In this document: positions 1 through 7,588 of the stretch, in pieces
Numbering within the stretch: position 1 is the stretch's first letter
Layout: every line of letters begins with the position of its first letter
Origin: JBBIRM01 sp964517975
GTDB lineage: Bacteria > Desulfobacterota > BSN033 > UBA1163
DNA: 17,280 nucleotides
Assembly: GCA_964517975.1 (NCBI GenBank)
Contig: CAZFDM010000201.1
Span: 1-17,280, forward strand
Reading direction: 5' to 3'
The notes under the pieces: model-generated
The model's database searches: none
What the model saw: the letters and a program-made list of their open reading frames with translations, nothing else
Told to the model about the DNA's origin: nothing
Translations under genes and position numbers: made by a program

Positions 1-699
1 AAGCCTTGGGTCATTCTCAATCCTTGATTTGACCTGGTCAAATTCGCGAGCCTCTCGCAATTTAAAGATGACGGATGAATAGACCTGTCTCCGAAAGGCA
101 GGCATGAACTGGTTCACATCTCCCCATATCTCTGAGCTAAAACCCGTATTTCCAGCATCGAATATGCCTACAATATTCCACTCACGCATTCCCCAGGATA
201 ATCTCTCCCCTATGCCAACTCCTTGAAACCTTCTTGCAATCCCAGATCCAATGATGACATCTGAGGACCCCATCCTTGGGAATTGTCCCTCCACCAATTT
301 GATCTGGGGCCTTAGAAGGAAAGAGCTTCTTTCAATTCCTCTTAATACCACATTGGAAGGTTGATCATCTCCCCTCTTTTTCAAGGCGATGAGGACCACA
401 AGTTCTTTTGCAACGAGCCTCTCCCCTTCAGGCCCTATCGCAATCTCTGGAATCGTTTCAACTACGGAGGCCTGCTCCCTCCTCACACCACTCACCACTT
501 CTGAGGTGGATCCCTTACGAAGCACGACCACATTCTCATAGGATCCTGTAGTGACCAGGGTCTTTCTCAATCCCTCTGCCAGCATCATCAGGGATGCAAA
601 GACAAAGACCACTAAGGCCATCCCGGAGATGGTGAGGATGGTGGTAAGCCTTCGGGTCCAGAGGTTCCGTAGGTTGTATGAGATTGGAATTGCTTTCAC
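1..699 (-). CDS. ABC transporter permease, FtsX/MacB type (partial, C-terminus outside window)
   Basis: The reading frame starts at a GTG (699-697) and stays open for 233 codons to the left edge, so the C-terminal part is missing. The GTG sits inside the GTGA that also holds the stop of the upstream permease, a 4-bp overlap that suggests translational coupling. The first residues (KAIPISYNLRNLWTRRLTT) are a basic cytoplasmic segment leading into one membrane helix at about residues 20-40 (ILTISGMALVVFVFASLMML). A long soluble, presumably periplasmic, part follows. This is the N-terminal half of the MacB/LolC/E permease fold (one helix, MacB_PCD domain, then three helices); the FtsX helices should lie beyond the edge. 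It probably pairs with the neighbouring permease as a heterodimer served by the adjacent ATPase. The substrate is unknown. The family call is confident; the pairing is inferred from gene order. Confidence 0.85.
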   Translation of the reverse strand, partial: MKAIPISYNLRNLWTRRLTTILTISGMALVVFVFASLMMLAEGLRKTLVTTGSYENVVVLRKGSTSEVVSGVRREQASVVETIPEIAIGPEGERLVAKELVVLIALKKRGDDQPSNVVLRGIERSSFLLRPQIKLVEGQFPRMGSSDVIIGSGIARRFQGVGIGERLSWGMREWNIVGIFDAGNTGFSSEIWGDVNQFMPAFRRQVYSSVIFKLREAREFDQVKSRIENDPRL

Positions 700-1853
700 C
701 CAATCCTCCTCAGTCCATCTGCAATTCGAATTTGAATGGCCCTTGAGGTTGGAATGATCCCCGAAAAAAGTGCAACCAGAAGTGTTGCCATCAGATTTAG
801 AAGAAGCGTCTCATTCTCTACACGAAATACAGGGATATAGGCCCCCAATTCACGGCGAAATATTTCCGAGACAGGAAAGATGAGGACCGTTCCAATGAGA
901 CAGCCAATCAAGGTAATCGTCAGGGATTCGCCAAAGATGAGGCTGGCAATATGCCTACCCCTGAAACCCAGGGTTTTCATGATGGCGTATTCTCCAATCC
1001 TCTCACGAGTCGTCATGGCCATAGTATTCGCAACCACTGCCAAGATGATGAGTATGATGACAATGGAGACGATCTGAATGGTTGTCAAAAGCGCGCTGGT
1101 CATTGTGACAAAACCTTGCTGAAAGGCCTTTTCTGTCTCTGTCATGGTTTCTGCCAGAGAATTCTTAAAAATTCTGTCTATCGCGAGGGAGACTTCTGCT
1201 GCCTTATCGGGATGGGTGACTCCTATCATGAAGAAGCCAACCTGGTCCGCCCAGCTATGACCAACTCTTTTTGCCATCTCGTTGAGGTAATCCCAGTGGA
1301 AGAAGAATTGCGTCTCATCCGTATTCTCATCCTTACCTCGATAAATCCCCCGGAGGACAAAATCCCATTTCCCGAGAAGGATCGTCCCTTTCAGCGTAAT
1401 AATATCGCCAATTTTCCAACCAAACCTCTCGACCAGTTTCCTTCCACAAACAAAGCCTTTTTGGTCTTTGAAGAAGGCCTCCTTCTCTTCCTCTGAGAGG
1501 ACGAATTCAGGATAGAGTTCAAGATAGCTTTTAGGCTCTACTGCAAAGTTGGGAAAGAAGTGCTTTTCATCCTTATAGATCCCTCCAAACCAGGTTCCAT
1601 AGGATACCACCTTTACACCCTCAACCTGGCGAATCTTATCCTTATAGGAGATGGGGAGAGGGAATGCGAGGGAAACCGCATTTCTTGAAATGAGACGGGA
1701 GGCGGAGGAGGCCTCCACTCCTGAATACCAGGCATTAATCACTGTGCGCAGCAATCCAAAGGCAAGGATAGCGATGGCCATGCCTAAGATGGTGAGGCCA
1801 GTACGAAGTCTGTTTCGGAAGGTATTTCTTAAGAGAATTTTAAGGATGAGCAT
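696..1853 (-). CDS. ABC transporter permease, FtsX/MacB type
   Basis: A 385-residue inner-membrane permease. It has one helix near residues 17-38, a soluble MacB_PCD-like periplasmic region at about 40-245, then three C-terminal helices near 253-277, 300-325 and 345-367. The FtsX-domain landmark between the second and third helices is visible as MAMTTRERIGEYAIMKTLGF, the loop that contacts the ATPase. The end (SGIIPTSRAIQIRIADGLRRIG) matches the usual P-x-x-x-A-x-x-x-x-x-x-x-x-L-R tail of MacB/LolC-type permeases. The ATG at 1853 lies within the last codons of the ATPase gene (14-bp overlap), and the stop overlaps the next permease by 4 bp. All four genes therefore look like one transcript. 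The family usually exports lipoproteins, peptides, macrolides or lipids; no substrate can be read here. Confidence 0.92.
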   Translation of the reverse strand: MLILKILLRNTFRNRLRTGLTILGMAIAILAFGLLRTVINAWYSGVEASSASRLISRNAVSLAFPLPISYKDKIRQVEGVKVVSYGTWFGGIYKDEKHFFPNFAVEPKSYLELYPEFVLSEEEKEAFFKDQKGFVCGRKLVERFGWKIGDIITLKGTILLGKWDFVLRGIYRGKDENTDETQFFFHWDYLNEMAKRVGHSWADQVGFFMIGVTHPDKAAEVSLAIDRIFKNSLAETMTETEKAFQQGFVTMTSALLTTIQIVSIVIILIILAVVANTMAMTTRERIGEYAIMKTLGFRGRHIASLIFGESLTITLIGCLIGTVLIFPVSEIFRRELGAYIPVFRVENETLLLNLMATLLVALFSGIIPTSRAIQIRIADGLRRIG

Positions 1854-2535
1854 TGTTGAGGAACCCTTTATCTAAATGCCGAAGAACTCCGGCCCTCCTG
1901 GCCGCCCGGGGATCGTGCGTAACCATGATAATGGTCTTCTTAAGCTCTTTGTTGAGCCTTTCTATTAGATCCAGAATCTCTTCGGCTGAAACCTTATCCA
2001 GATCTCCTGTCGGCTCATCTGCAACCAGAATGGTCGGATCTGTGACAATAGCCCGTGCAATGGCCACCCGTTGTTGTTCACCCCCTGAAAGTTCTTTTGG
2101 ATAATGGTCCATCCGGTGGGAAAGATTGACTAACCCCAGAGCCATCTCAACGTGCTCCTTCCTTACTTTTCTGGGAAGCCCTGTTAGGTTGAGAGGAAGT
2201 TCCACATTCTCAAAGGCTGTAAGGACAGGAATCAAATTATAAAATTGAAAAATAAACCCCACATTCGTAGCACGCCACTGGGCAAGCTCCATCTCAGAAA
2301 GCAACGTAATATCTACTTCTCCTACTCGGATGGTCCCACTGTCCGGCCTATCAATCCCAGCGATAAGATTGAGGAGGGTCGTCTTTCCAGAACCTGAAGG
2401 ACCCATCAACACTAAAAACTCCGTCTCCTTGATATCAAATGTGATCCCATAAAGGACTGGAACGGTTTGAGTTCCACGACGGTAGGACTTGTTTAGATTT
2501 CTTATCTCAACAATGTTTGGCCTCTCTTGGGTCAT
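1840..2535 (-). CDS. ABC transporter ATP-binding protein, LolD/MacB-like
   Basis: A 231-residue ATPase subunit with every expected nucleotide-binding motif. Walker A is GPSGSGKT at 45-52, the Q-loop glutamine is near 97, the signature is LSGGEQQ at 149-155, Walker B is ILVADE at 169-174 followed by the D-loop, and the switch histidine is in VTHD near 207. Its length and the phrase DEPTGDLD are typical of the stand-alone ATPases that drive LolCDE- and MacB-type mechanotransmission systems, not importers. It sits 25-30 bp downstream of the membrane fusion protein gene and overlaps the following permease gene by 14 bp. It should power the two permeases from the cytoplasmic face. The ATG at 2535 has a GAGGA about 12 nt upstream. 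Confidence 0.95.
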   Translation of the reverse strand: MTQERPNIVEIRNLNKSYRRGTQTVPVLYGITFDIKETEFLVLMGPSGSGKTTLLNLIAGIDRPDSGTIRVGEVDITLLSEMELAQWRATNVGFIFQFYNLIPVLTAFENVELPLNLTGLPRKVRKEHVEMALGLVNLSHRMDHYPKELSGGEQQRVAIARAIVTDPTILVADEPTGDLDKVSAEEILDLIERLNKELKKTIIMVTHDPRAARRAGVLRHLDKGFLNNAHP

Positions 2536-2563
2536 CAGAGAAAGGTTTCCTCAAAAGAATGAA

Positions 2564-3781
2564 TTACTTTTCGGCTATCTTGATCCGAGAACCGCTTCTC
2601 AATCGTTTGGGCGGTTTATTGACCACTCGCTCTCCTGCTTTCAAACCTTCCAAGACTTCAACCATCCCTCCCAACTGCTTTCCAATCCGAATGGGAGTCT
2701 CAACCACTCGGTCCCCTTGAACCAGAAAGACAGAATGGGGACTATGGGGAAGAATGGCGGTTTGGTTCACTGCGATGGAGGGTTTCTGTTCTTCAGATTT
2801 CAATGGCCTGGAAAGAAAGGCCACTTTTGCTCTCATCTCTGGAAGAATTCGATGGTCTTTGTCAAGAAAGCGGACCTTCACCATCACCGTTGCTTTGCTT
2901 CGATCAATCGTTGGGACGATTGCATGAACCACACCTTGGAAACGGGACTCTGGGATCGCATCGAGTTGAATCTCACAGGGTTGCCCCATCTTCACGAGGC
3001 CGAGGTTTGTCTCTGAGACATCTACCTCTACCTGTAATGAATTCAGATCTGCAATGGTGACCACTGCCGCTTTGGCATTGGCAGCCGCTCCAAGCGGGGT
3101 AATGATGTCACCGATATCCGCATTTTTTGTCAATACAACTCCATCAAAGGGAACCCGGATCAATGTATATTCTAAGGCGACCTCTGCCCCTTTGAGTGCT
3201 GCGGAACTGGCGCGGATTGTGGCCTCGGCTGAAGCAACTGAGGCTTGTGCTTTGAGATAACGGGCTTCCGAAGTTTCATACTCAGCCCTCGCGATTGACC
3301 CTCGAACCAGAAGTTGTTTGTTCCGGTTAAAAATACGGGTCGCCTCCTCCAGTTCTGCCTTGGCCGCCTCTAAATTTGCCCTGGCTGCCTTTAAATTGGC
3401 TTCTGCCTGATCGCGAGCGGCAAGGACATCCTCATTCTCCAGACGAGCAATGACCTGACCTTCTTTGACCCTGCTCCCCTCCTCTACCATGAGGGCTACC
3501 AGACGGCCAGTCACTTTTGAGGCGATCGCCGCTTTCCTCTGGGCCACCACATAACCACTTGCGTTAAGCAAAGAAAGAATTTGGGAAGGATAAACCTGGG
3601 AGACAGTGACCACTTCCACAGAAATGGCAGGAGCGATAATCCCTTTTAGGTAGAGGACGCCCGAAAGGATGAGCAGTAAGAAGACCCCAATGAGGTAAAC
3701 CAACCTCCTCCGTTTACGAGGCCGAAAGGATTTCACTGTTTTATCAATCTTCAATTTTGAGAGGTCTTCGTTTCCCATCAT
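2564..3781 (-). CDS. Periplasmic adaptor (membrane fusion protein), HlyD/MacA-RND type
   Basis: A protein of about 405 residues. A short basic cytoplasmic head (PRKRRR near 21-26) leads to one membrane anchor at about 27-48. Next come the two lipoyl half-motifs, ASGYVVAQRKAAIASKVTGR (about 74-93) and the later IRVPFDGVVLTKNADIGD (about 208-225). Between them is an alanine/glutamate-rich coiled-coil hairpin at about 118-204. A beta-barrel and membrane-proximal domain complete the protein. This is the adaptor that links an inner-membrane pump to a TolC-like outer-membrane channel; no channel gene is in the window. It is first in the exporter operon. I place the start at ATG 3781, with GAGGA 9 nt upstream. 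A TTG at 3784 and an ATG at 3778 are also possible. MacA-like from context, but the sequence alone does not separate MacA from RND adaptors. Confidence 0.92.
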   Translation of the reverse strand: MMGNEDLSKLKIDKTVKSFRPRKRRRLVYLIGVFLLLILSGVLYLKGIIAPAISVEVVTVSQVYPSQILSLLNASGYVVAQRKAAIASKVTGRLVALMVEEGSRVKEGQVIARLENEDVLAARDQAEANLKAARANLEAAKAELEEATRIFNRNKQLLVRGSIARAEYETSEARYLKAQASVASAEATIRASSAALKGAEVALEYTLIRVPFDGVVLTKNADIGDIITPLGAAANAKAAVVTIADLNSLQVEVDVSETNLGLVKMGQPCEIQLDAIPESRFQGVVHAIVPTIDRSKATVMVKVRFLDKDHRILPEMRAKVAFLSRPLKSEEQKPSIAVNQTAILPHSPHSVFLVQGDRVVETPIRIGKQLGGMVEVLEGLKAGERVVNKPPKRLRSGSRIKIAEK

Positions 3782-3808
3782 CAATGCTTTTCCTCTTTAT
3801 TTGATACA

Positions 3809-3837
3809 ATTGTCCTTTATCATTTTTCATTTGTCAA
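3809..3837 (-). promoter_or_regulatory. Putative sigma70-type promoter for the exporter operon
   Basis: On the minus strand a perfect -35 TTGACA (3837-3832) is followed by exactly 17 nt and a -10-like GACAAT (3814-3809, four of six matches to TATAAT). The predicted transcript would begin near 3802, leaving a leader of about 20 nt that contains the GAGGA ribosome-binding site of the adaptor gene. Spacing and position are good, but the -10 is imperfect, so this is a prediction only. Confidence 0.45.
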
Positions 3838-4014
3838 ACGATTGTAATGAGACCTCTGAAAAAATCCTTTTTATATGGGGGTAAGATTCAAAACCCTTCG
3901 AATGCGGGCATTGATCATTTTAATTTGATAATCATCGTTTTAAGAAAATTAGTAGAGAAATCCTTTTAGAGGTTGGTTTTTTTAGGGAAAGCCCTTCTGG
4001 CTTACCCGATATCA

Positions 4015-4120
4015 GTAAGGGATAAACCCTTACCCTACGGATTAATTTAGGTAAGGAATAAATCCTCCTATGGATTAATTTAGGTAAAAGACAAGCCCTT
4101 ACCCTACAAATCATTATGAG
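4015..4120. repeat. Short tandem array of degenerate ~36-bp repeats
   Basis: Three head-to-tail units can be aligned at 4015-4050, 4051-4083 and 4084-4120. Each begins GTAAGG or GTAAAA, passes through a CCCTTACCCTAC or shortened core, and ends near GGATTAATTTAG or a derivative. The segment just before (about 3980-4014) looks like a further, more decayed unit. In the first unit GTAAGGG and CCCTTAC form a 7-bp hairpin with a 5-nt loop. The array fills the gap between the HAD gene and the exporter promoter. A 60-codon frame through it encodes only the repeat and is not treated as a gene. The core recurs at 13466-13494. Confidence 0.7.
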
Positions 4121-4125
4121 TAGAT

Positions 4126-4764
4126 TTAGGAAATTAAATTCAGCAGGTCGAGATGGTCTTCAATAAAGGCATCGCCAGTAATTTCTCTGTTTTTATAAAC
4201 GACAAATTTAATTCCGGAGGAGGTGGCTGTTTGTTGATCCACCTTAGAATCACCTACAAAAACGGCCTCTTCTCTTTTTAATTTAAATTTCTGGAGAATC
4301 TTCTGGATGGATTCGGGATGGGGTTTGGGGTTTTTCACATCGAGGGCAGTGACCACCATCTCAAAATAGGACGAGAGGCTAAAATGCTCCATAATGTATT
4401 TCATCGAAGTCGTCCGATTGGTGTTAATGACCCTGACCAATCCACGCTCCTTCAGTTTCTCTAAGGTTTCAAGAAGATGGGGTTCCATCTTCAAATAACC
4501 AATATAATTCCTCAAATCGACTTGCTTAAGCAATTCCAGGGCTTTCTCTTTTGGATTATAATCGTTTCCAAAAAGTAACTCCATTGATTCAAAAACAGTA
4601 TGGCTATGGACATACTCAAACTCCTCCTGTTTCAGGGGAGGTCTACCAACGATAGCACAGAGGTCGTTATATAATTTGGTGTTTGCCTCGATCGAATCAA
4701 ACATCACCCCATCACAATCGTAGATCACACACTTCATCTTTCCTTTCATTTCTTGATGATTCAT
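4126..4764 (-). CDS. HAD-superfamily hydrolase (phosphatase-like)
   Basis: A 212-residue haloacid-dehalogenase-type hydrolase. Motif I is DCDGV, with nucleophile D16 and acid/base D18. Motif II is the threonine in INTNR near 115. Motif III is the lysine of KNPKP near 147. Motif IV is GDSKVD at 171-176, which should bind magnesium. Length and cap position (a helical insertion between motif I and II, about residues 25-95) resemble phosphoglycolate phosphatase / beta-phosphoglucomutase relatives. The substrate cannot be assigned. It lies 14 bp downstream of the histidine phosphatase gene and closes the dapF-to-HAD run. ATG 4764 gives the longest form; ATG 4737 (MKCVIYDCDG) would give the more family-typical N-terminus and has AAGGA 3 nt upstream, so the start is uncertain. 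Confidence 0.85.
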   Translation of the reverse strand: MNHQEMKGKMKCVIYDCDGVMFDSIEANTKLYNDLCAIVGRPPLKQEEFEYVHSHTVFESMELLFGNDYNPKEKALELLKQVDLRNYIGYLKMEPHLLETLEKLKERGLVRVINTNRTTSMKYIMEHFSLSSYFEMVVTALDVKNPKPHPESIQKILQKFKLKREEAVFVGDSKVDQQTATSSGIKFVVYKNREITGDAFIEDHLDLLNLIS

Positions 4765-4778
4765 AGGATGAAAGCCCT

Positions 4779-5489
4779 TTAAGGAATAACGGATCTACCT
4801 CCCATGACAACCCCTTCCCTGATCTCTCCATCCATGTAATGAAAGATTCTTGTCTCACCATTTACCTGGACGAGGTAGAGTAAATCATTGGCTTGTTCGA
4901 TTCTTAACACGATCTCCATAGGATAGTTTAAAAGCATCCCAATCAACAATTGGTTGACTACCCTGTGACCCACGATCAGGATTTCTTGGCCTTGATGATG
5001 GGATAAGATATTGGTTAAAAAAGGCTTTAGTCTCTGCGCCACATCGTGATAATTTTCTGCTCCAGGGATTCGATAGGACAATCGATCATTCTTAAAACGT
5101 TCCCATTCGATCTGAGCCTCCCCATCAACCTGAAGAAGCCTCCCTTCCAAAATTCCAAAGGCAATCTCGTTGAGCTCAGACCGCCTCTGAATTGGAAGAC
5201 CAAAGTGTTGGGCTACAGGTAGGGCAGTGAGGATTGATCTCTGAAGTGAACTGGTATAAATAGCAGAAAGGGACCGCTCTTTTATCTGTTCAAGCAGAAT
5301 AAAACTTTGACGATAACCTCTTGGACTTAGTTCGGGATCGCTTTGTCCTTGAATCCTACCCTCAGCGTTCCAGGTTGTCTCTCCATGCCTGGCAAGATAG
5401 ATTTTAATCAAAGGGGTGCACTTCTTTGAGGCTGGAGCCGTTAGGCTTACTTTCAAATTATCATGACCAAATCTTTTTAAACGCCTCAT
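4779..5489 (-). CDS. Histidine phosphatase family protein (phosphoglycerate-mutase-like)
   Basis: About 236 residues from ATG 5489. The phosphohistidine loop YLARHGETTWN (about 31-41) carries the catalytic histidine and arginine. The arginine of SLQRS, the ELNEIAFG segment and the second histidine in LIVGHRVVNQ complete the active site of the RHG (histidine phosphatase) branch. It should be a cytosolic phosphomonoesterase. Relatives include cofactor-dependent phosphoglycerate mutases and alpha-ribazole phosphatase (CobC), and nothing here decides between them. The ATG lies 29 bp inside the end of hemL with GAGG 6 nt upstream, suggesting coupling. The result is an N-terminal extension of about 28 residues before the usual family start. 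A TTG at 5456, just after the hemL stop, is a shorter alternative. Confidence 0.85.
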   Translation of the reverse strand: MRRLKRFGHDNLKVSLTAPASKKCTPLIKIYLARHGETTWNAEGRIQGQSDPELSPRGYRQSFILLEQIKERSLSAIYTSSLQRSILTALPVAQHFGLPIQRRSELNEIAFGILEGRLLQVDGEAQIEWERFKNDRLSYRIPGAENYHDVAQRLKPFLTNILSHHQGQEILIVGHRVVNQLLIGMLLNYPMEIVLRIEQANDLLYLVQVNGETRIFHYMDGEIREGVVMGGRSVIP

Positions 5490-6750
5490 CACAGGCCTCA
5501 ACTGTTCTATCTAGATCCTTCTGGGTGTGAGCGAGGGAAATGAACCAAGCTTCAAACTGGGATGGAGGGAGATAGATTCCCTGGTTAACCATCTCAATAA
5601 AAAATTGTGCAAATCGTTTGGTGTCACTCATTTTGGCAGTGGCATAATCTTTGACAGGACCTTTGGTAAAAAAGAGCGTTAACATTCCTGTGGCCCGATT
5701 AAGGGTGATTGGTACTCCATGATCCTCAGCACATTCAACGATTCTTTCTGCAAGATAGGATGTCTTTTTTTCTAACTCCTGGTAGATATACTTTGACTTT
5801 AATATCCCAAGCGTCTCTATCCCTGCGGTCATGGCCAGTGGATTTCCAGAAAGCGTCCCTGCTTGATAAACCCCTCCTAAGGGGGCCACCTTCGACATGA
5901 CCGCCTCTCTCCCACCATAGACCCCTACGGGAAGCCCCCCCCCAATAATTTTGCCAAGACAGGTAAGATCCGCTCTGATCCCATAAACTTCTTGCGCTCC
6001 TCCAAAGGCCACCCGAAACCCAGTGATCACTTCATCAAAGATAAGAAGAATCTTTGCCTCGTCTGATATCTTTCTTAACCCTTCTAAGAACCCTTCTTCA
6101 GGAAGAACCACCCCCATATTCCCAGCGATGGGTTCAACCAGAATGCATGCAATCTGTTCAGGAAATTGACGAACCAAGCTTTTCACACTTGAAAGATCAT
6201 TAAAGGGTGCTGTTAAAGTATGTCTTGCAAGATCTTCGGGAACGCCCAGACTATCCGGGATACCCAAAGTGGTTGCTCCCGAGCCTGCCTTCACAAGGAG
6301 GCTATCTCCATGCCCATGGTAGCATCCCTCAAATTTAATGATCTTATCCCTTCCTGTATATCCCCTTGCCACACGAATGGCGCTCATCACTGCTTCTGTT
6401 CCAGAATTGACCATCCTTACCATTTCTATAGAAGGAAATGCCCTCTTGACTTTGGCGGCCAGTTCAACCTCTAAGGGTGTTGGTGCACCAAAACTGGTTC
6501 CTTTGAGAGCAACTTTTTTAACAGCAGACAGAACTTTTGGATGGCAATGCCCCAAGATCATCGGTCCCCATGACCCAACATAATCAATATACTCATTTCC
6601 ATCCACATCCCAGATTTTTGATCCTTTTGCTCTGTCGATAAAGATAGGAGGAATTCCTATAGCTTTAAAAGCCCTGACTGGGCTGTTTACTCCTCCAGGA
6701 ATCATTCCCAAAGCCTTTCGGTAAAGGTCGATTGACTTCTTCCTGTTCAT
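5461..6750 (-). CDS. hemL: Glutamate-1-semialdehyde 2,1-aminomutase
   Basis: A 429-residue PLP enzyme that converts glutamate-1-semialdehyde to 5-aminolevulinate, the second step of the C5 route to heme and other tetrapyrroles; it acts in the cytosol. It begins with the family-typical IPGGVNSPVRAF (about 17-28). It then shows SGTEA (116-120) and YHGHGD (144-149) for the cofactor phosphate and ring, FDEVITGFR (about 238-246), and the PLP-binding lysine K267 in CLGKIIGGGLPVG. Length is normal. The ATG at 6750 overlaps the stop of the FAH-family gene (ATGA), with GAGGA upstream inside that gene. The 3' end overlaps the histidine phosphatase start. The glutamyl-tRNA reductase partner (hemA) is not in the window. 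Confidence 0.97.
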   Translation of the reverse strand: MNRKKSIDLYRKALGMIPGGVNSPVRAFKAIGIPPIFIDRAKGSKIWDVDGNEYIDYVGSWGPMILGHCHPKVLSAVKKVALKGTSFGAPTPLEVELAAKVKRAFPSIEMVRMVNSGTEAVMSAIRVARGYTGRDKIIKFEGCYHGHGDSLLVKAGSGATTLGIPDSLGVPEDLARHTLTAPFNDLSSVKSLVRQFPEQIACILVEPIAGNMGVVLPEEGFLEGLRKISDEAKILLIFDEVITGFRVAFGGAQEVYGIRADLTCLGKIIGGGLPVGVYGGREAVMSKVAPLGGVYQAGTLSGNPLAMTAGIETLGILKSKYIYQELEKKTSYLAERIVECAEDHGVPITLNRATGMLTLFFTKGPVKDYATAKMSDTKRFAQFFIEMVNQGIYLPPSQFEAWFISLAHTQKDLDRTVEACDEAFKKIWS

Positions 6751-7526
6751 TGGTCATCCTCCGAAGATTCTTCTGCAACCACATAATTGCTCAAGGTCCC
6801 TATCCCTTCTATCACCACATCTACTCTATCTCCAATGAGCATTGGACCAATTCCAGAAGGAGTCCCTGTTGCAATCACATCTCCTGGTAAAAGCGTCATA
6901 ATATTGGAAATATAACTCACCAGTTGAAGGGGACCAAAAACGAGATGTTTTGTATTTGAATGTTGTCTTCTCTCCCCATTTAGGTATGTGGATATCTCTA
7001 AATTGTGAGGGTCGAGGTCTGTCACAATCCAGGGACCAATAGGTGCAAACGTGTCAAAACTCTTTGACTTCGTCCATTGCCCATTTTTTGGTTGAAGGTC
7101 TCGCGCTGTCACATCGTTAAAGCAGGTATAACCAAGAATATAATCCTTAGCCCTTTCAAGGGGAACCGTCCTGGCCCTCATCTTCATCACCACAGCCAAC
7201 TCCGCCTCATAGTCCACCCTCCTGGATACCCTTGGATAGACAATGGCATCTCCTGGCCCAATCACAGAGGTTGAAGGCTTAAGGAAGAGAATGGGTTCTT
7301 CAGGAAGATCCATTTTTACCTCTTCGGCATGGTCTCGATAATTCAAGCCCAAGGCAACAATTTTTGAAGGGGTACAGGGAGGAAGGAGTTTCACTTCTCC
7401 CATCTGCTTTACTCTGGATGTCAGATGGAAATGTGAAAAGGGGTCACCCTCCATTTCGCGAACCATCCCCTCCTCAATCACACCCCAACTGATTTTAGGC
7501 CCATCTTGGTATCTGACAATTTTCAT
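6747..7526 (-). CDS. Fumarylacetoacetate hydrolase (FAH) family protein
   Basis: A 259-residue FAH-fold enzyme. After an N-terminal beta region comes the diagnostic GLNYRDHAEE (60-69). Metal ligands are the two glutamates of YEAEL (E107, E109) and the aspartate in FNDVTARD (D138). The glycine-rich ATGTPSGIG lies at about 219-227. The family includes acylpyruvate hydrolases, oxaloacetate decarboxylases and 2-hydroxyhepta-2,4-diene-1,7-dioate isomerase/decarboxylases. The short single-domain form most resembles YcgM/FAHD1-type acylpyruvase/oxaloacetate decarboxylase proteins, but substrate is not readable. The start is ATG 7526 with an AGG 5 nt upstream; a longer GTG form (7541) is less likely. 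It sits 62 bp downstream of dapB and overlaps hemL by 4 bp. Confidence 0.9.
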   Translation of the reverse strand: MKIVRYQDGPKISWGVIEEGMVREMEGDPFSHFHLTSRVKQMGEVKLLPPCTPSKIVALGLNYRDHAEEVKMDLPEEPILFLKPSTSVIGPGDAIVYPRVSRRVDYEAELAVVMKMRARTVPLERAKDYILGYTCFNDVTARDLQPKNGQWTKSKSFDTFAPIGPWIVTDLDPHNLEISTYLNGERRQHSNTKHLVFGPLQLVSYISNIMTLLPGDVIATGTPSGIGPMLIGDRVDVVIEGIGTLSNYVVAEESSEDDQ

Positions 7527-7588
7527 TTTACCTGCCCTCACTTCCCAATATAAGGTCTGTCTATAGACCGAGGTTAGGGTTAAGAGGC

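Noticed and set aside
951..1496. A 181-codon plus-strand frame opposite the permease gene
   Set aside because: It is the complementary shadow of a well-supported permease gene. Its translation has no recognisable domain.
2489..3016. A 175-codon plus-strand frame opposite the adaptor gene
   Set aside because: It overlaps the antisense of two genes with clear family motifs, and its composition is that of a shadow frame.
3911..3937. Fur-box-like words (TGATCA, GATAATCAT) upstream of the exporter operon
   Set aside because: Only one 9-base half resembles the 19-bp consensus. The site is about 80 bp upstream of the predicted promoter in AT-rich DNA, so chance is likely.
3932..4114. A 60-codon minus-strand frame ending in the intergenic gap
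   Set aside because: It is encoded by the tandem repeat array, and the protein shows the same periodicity (PKLIHRR / PKLIRRV). There is no ribosome-binding site and no recognisable domain.
4015..4120. CRISPR array
   Set aside because: Units are contiguous without unique spacers and differ from each other, and no cas gene is present.
7554..7569. GGTCT...AGACC hairpin between dapB and the FAH gene
   Set aside because: Five-base stem, no T-tract after it, and only 62 bp separate genes that look co-transcribed. Not a supported terminator.
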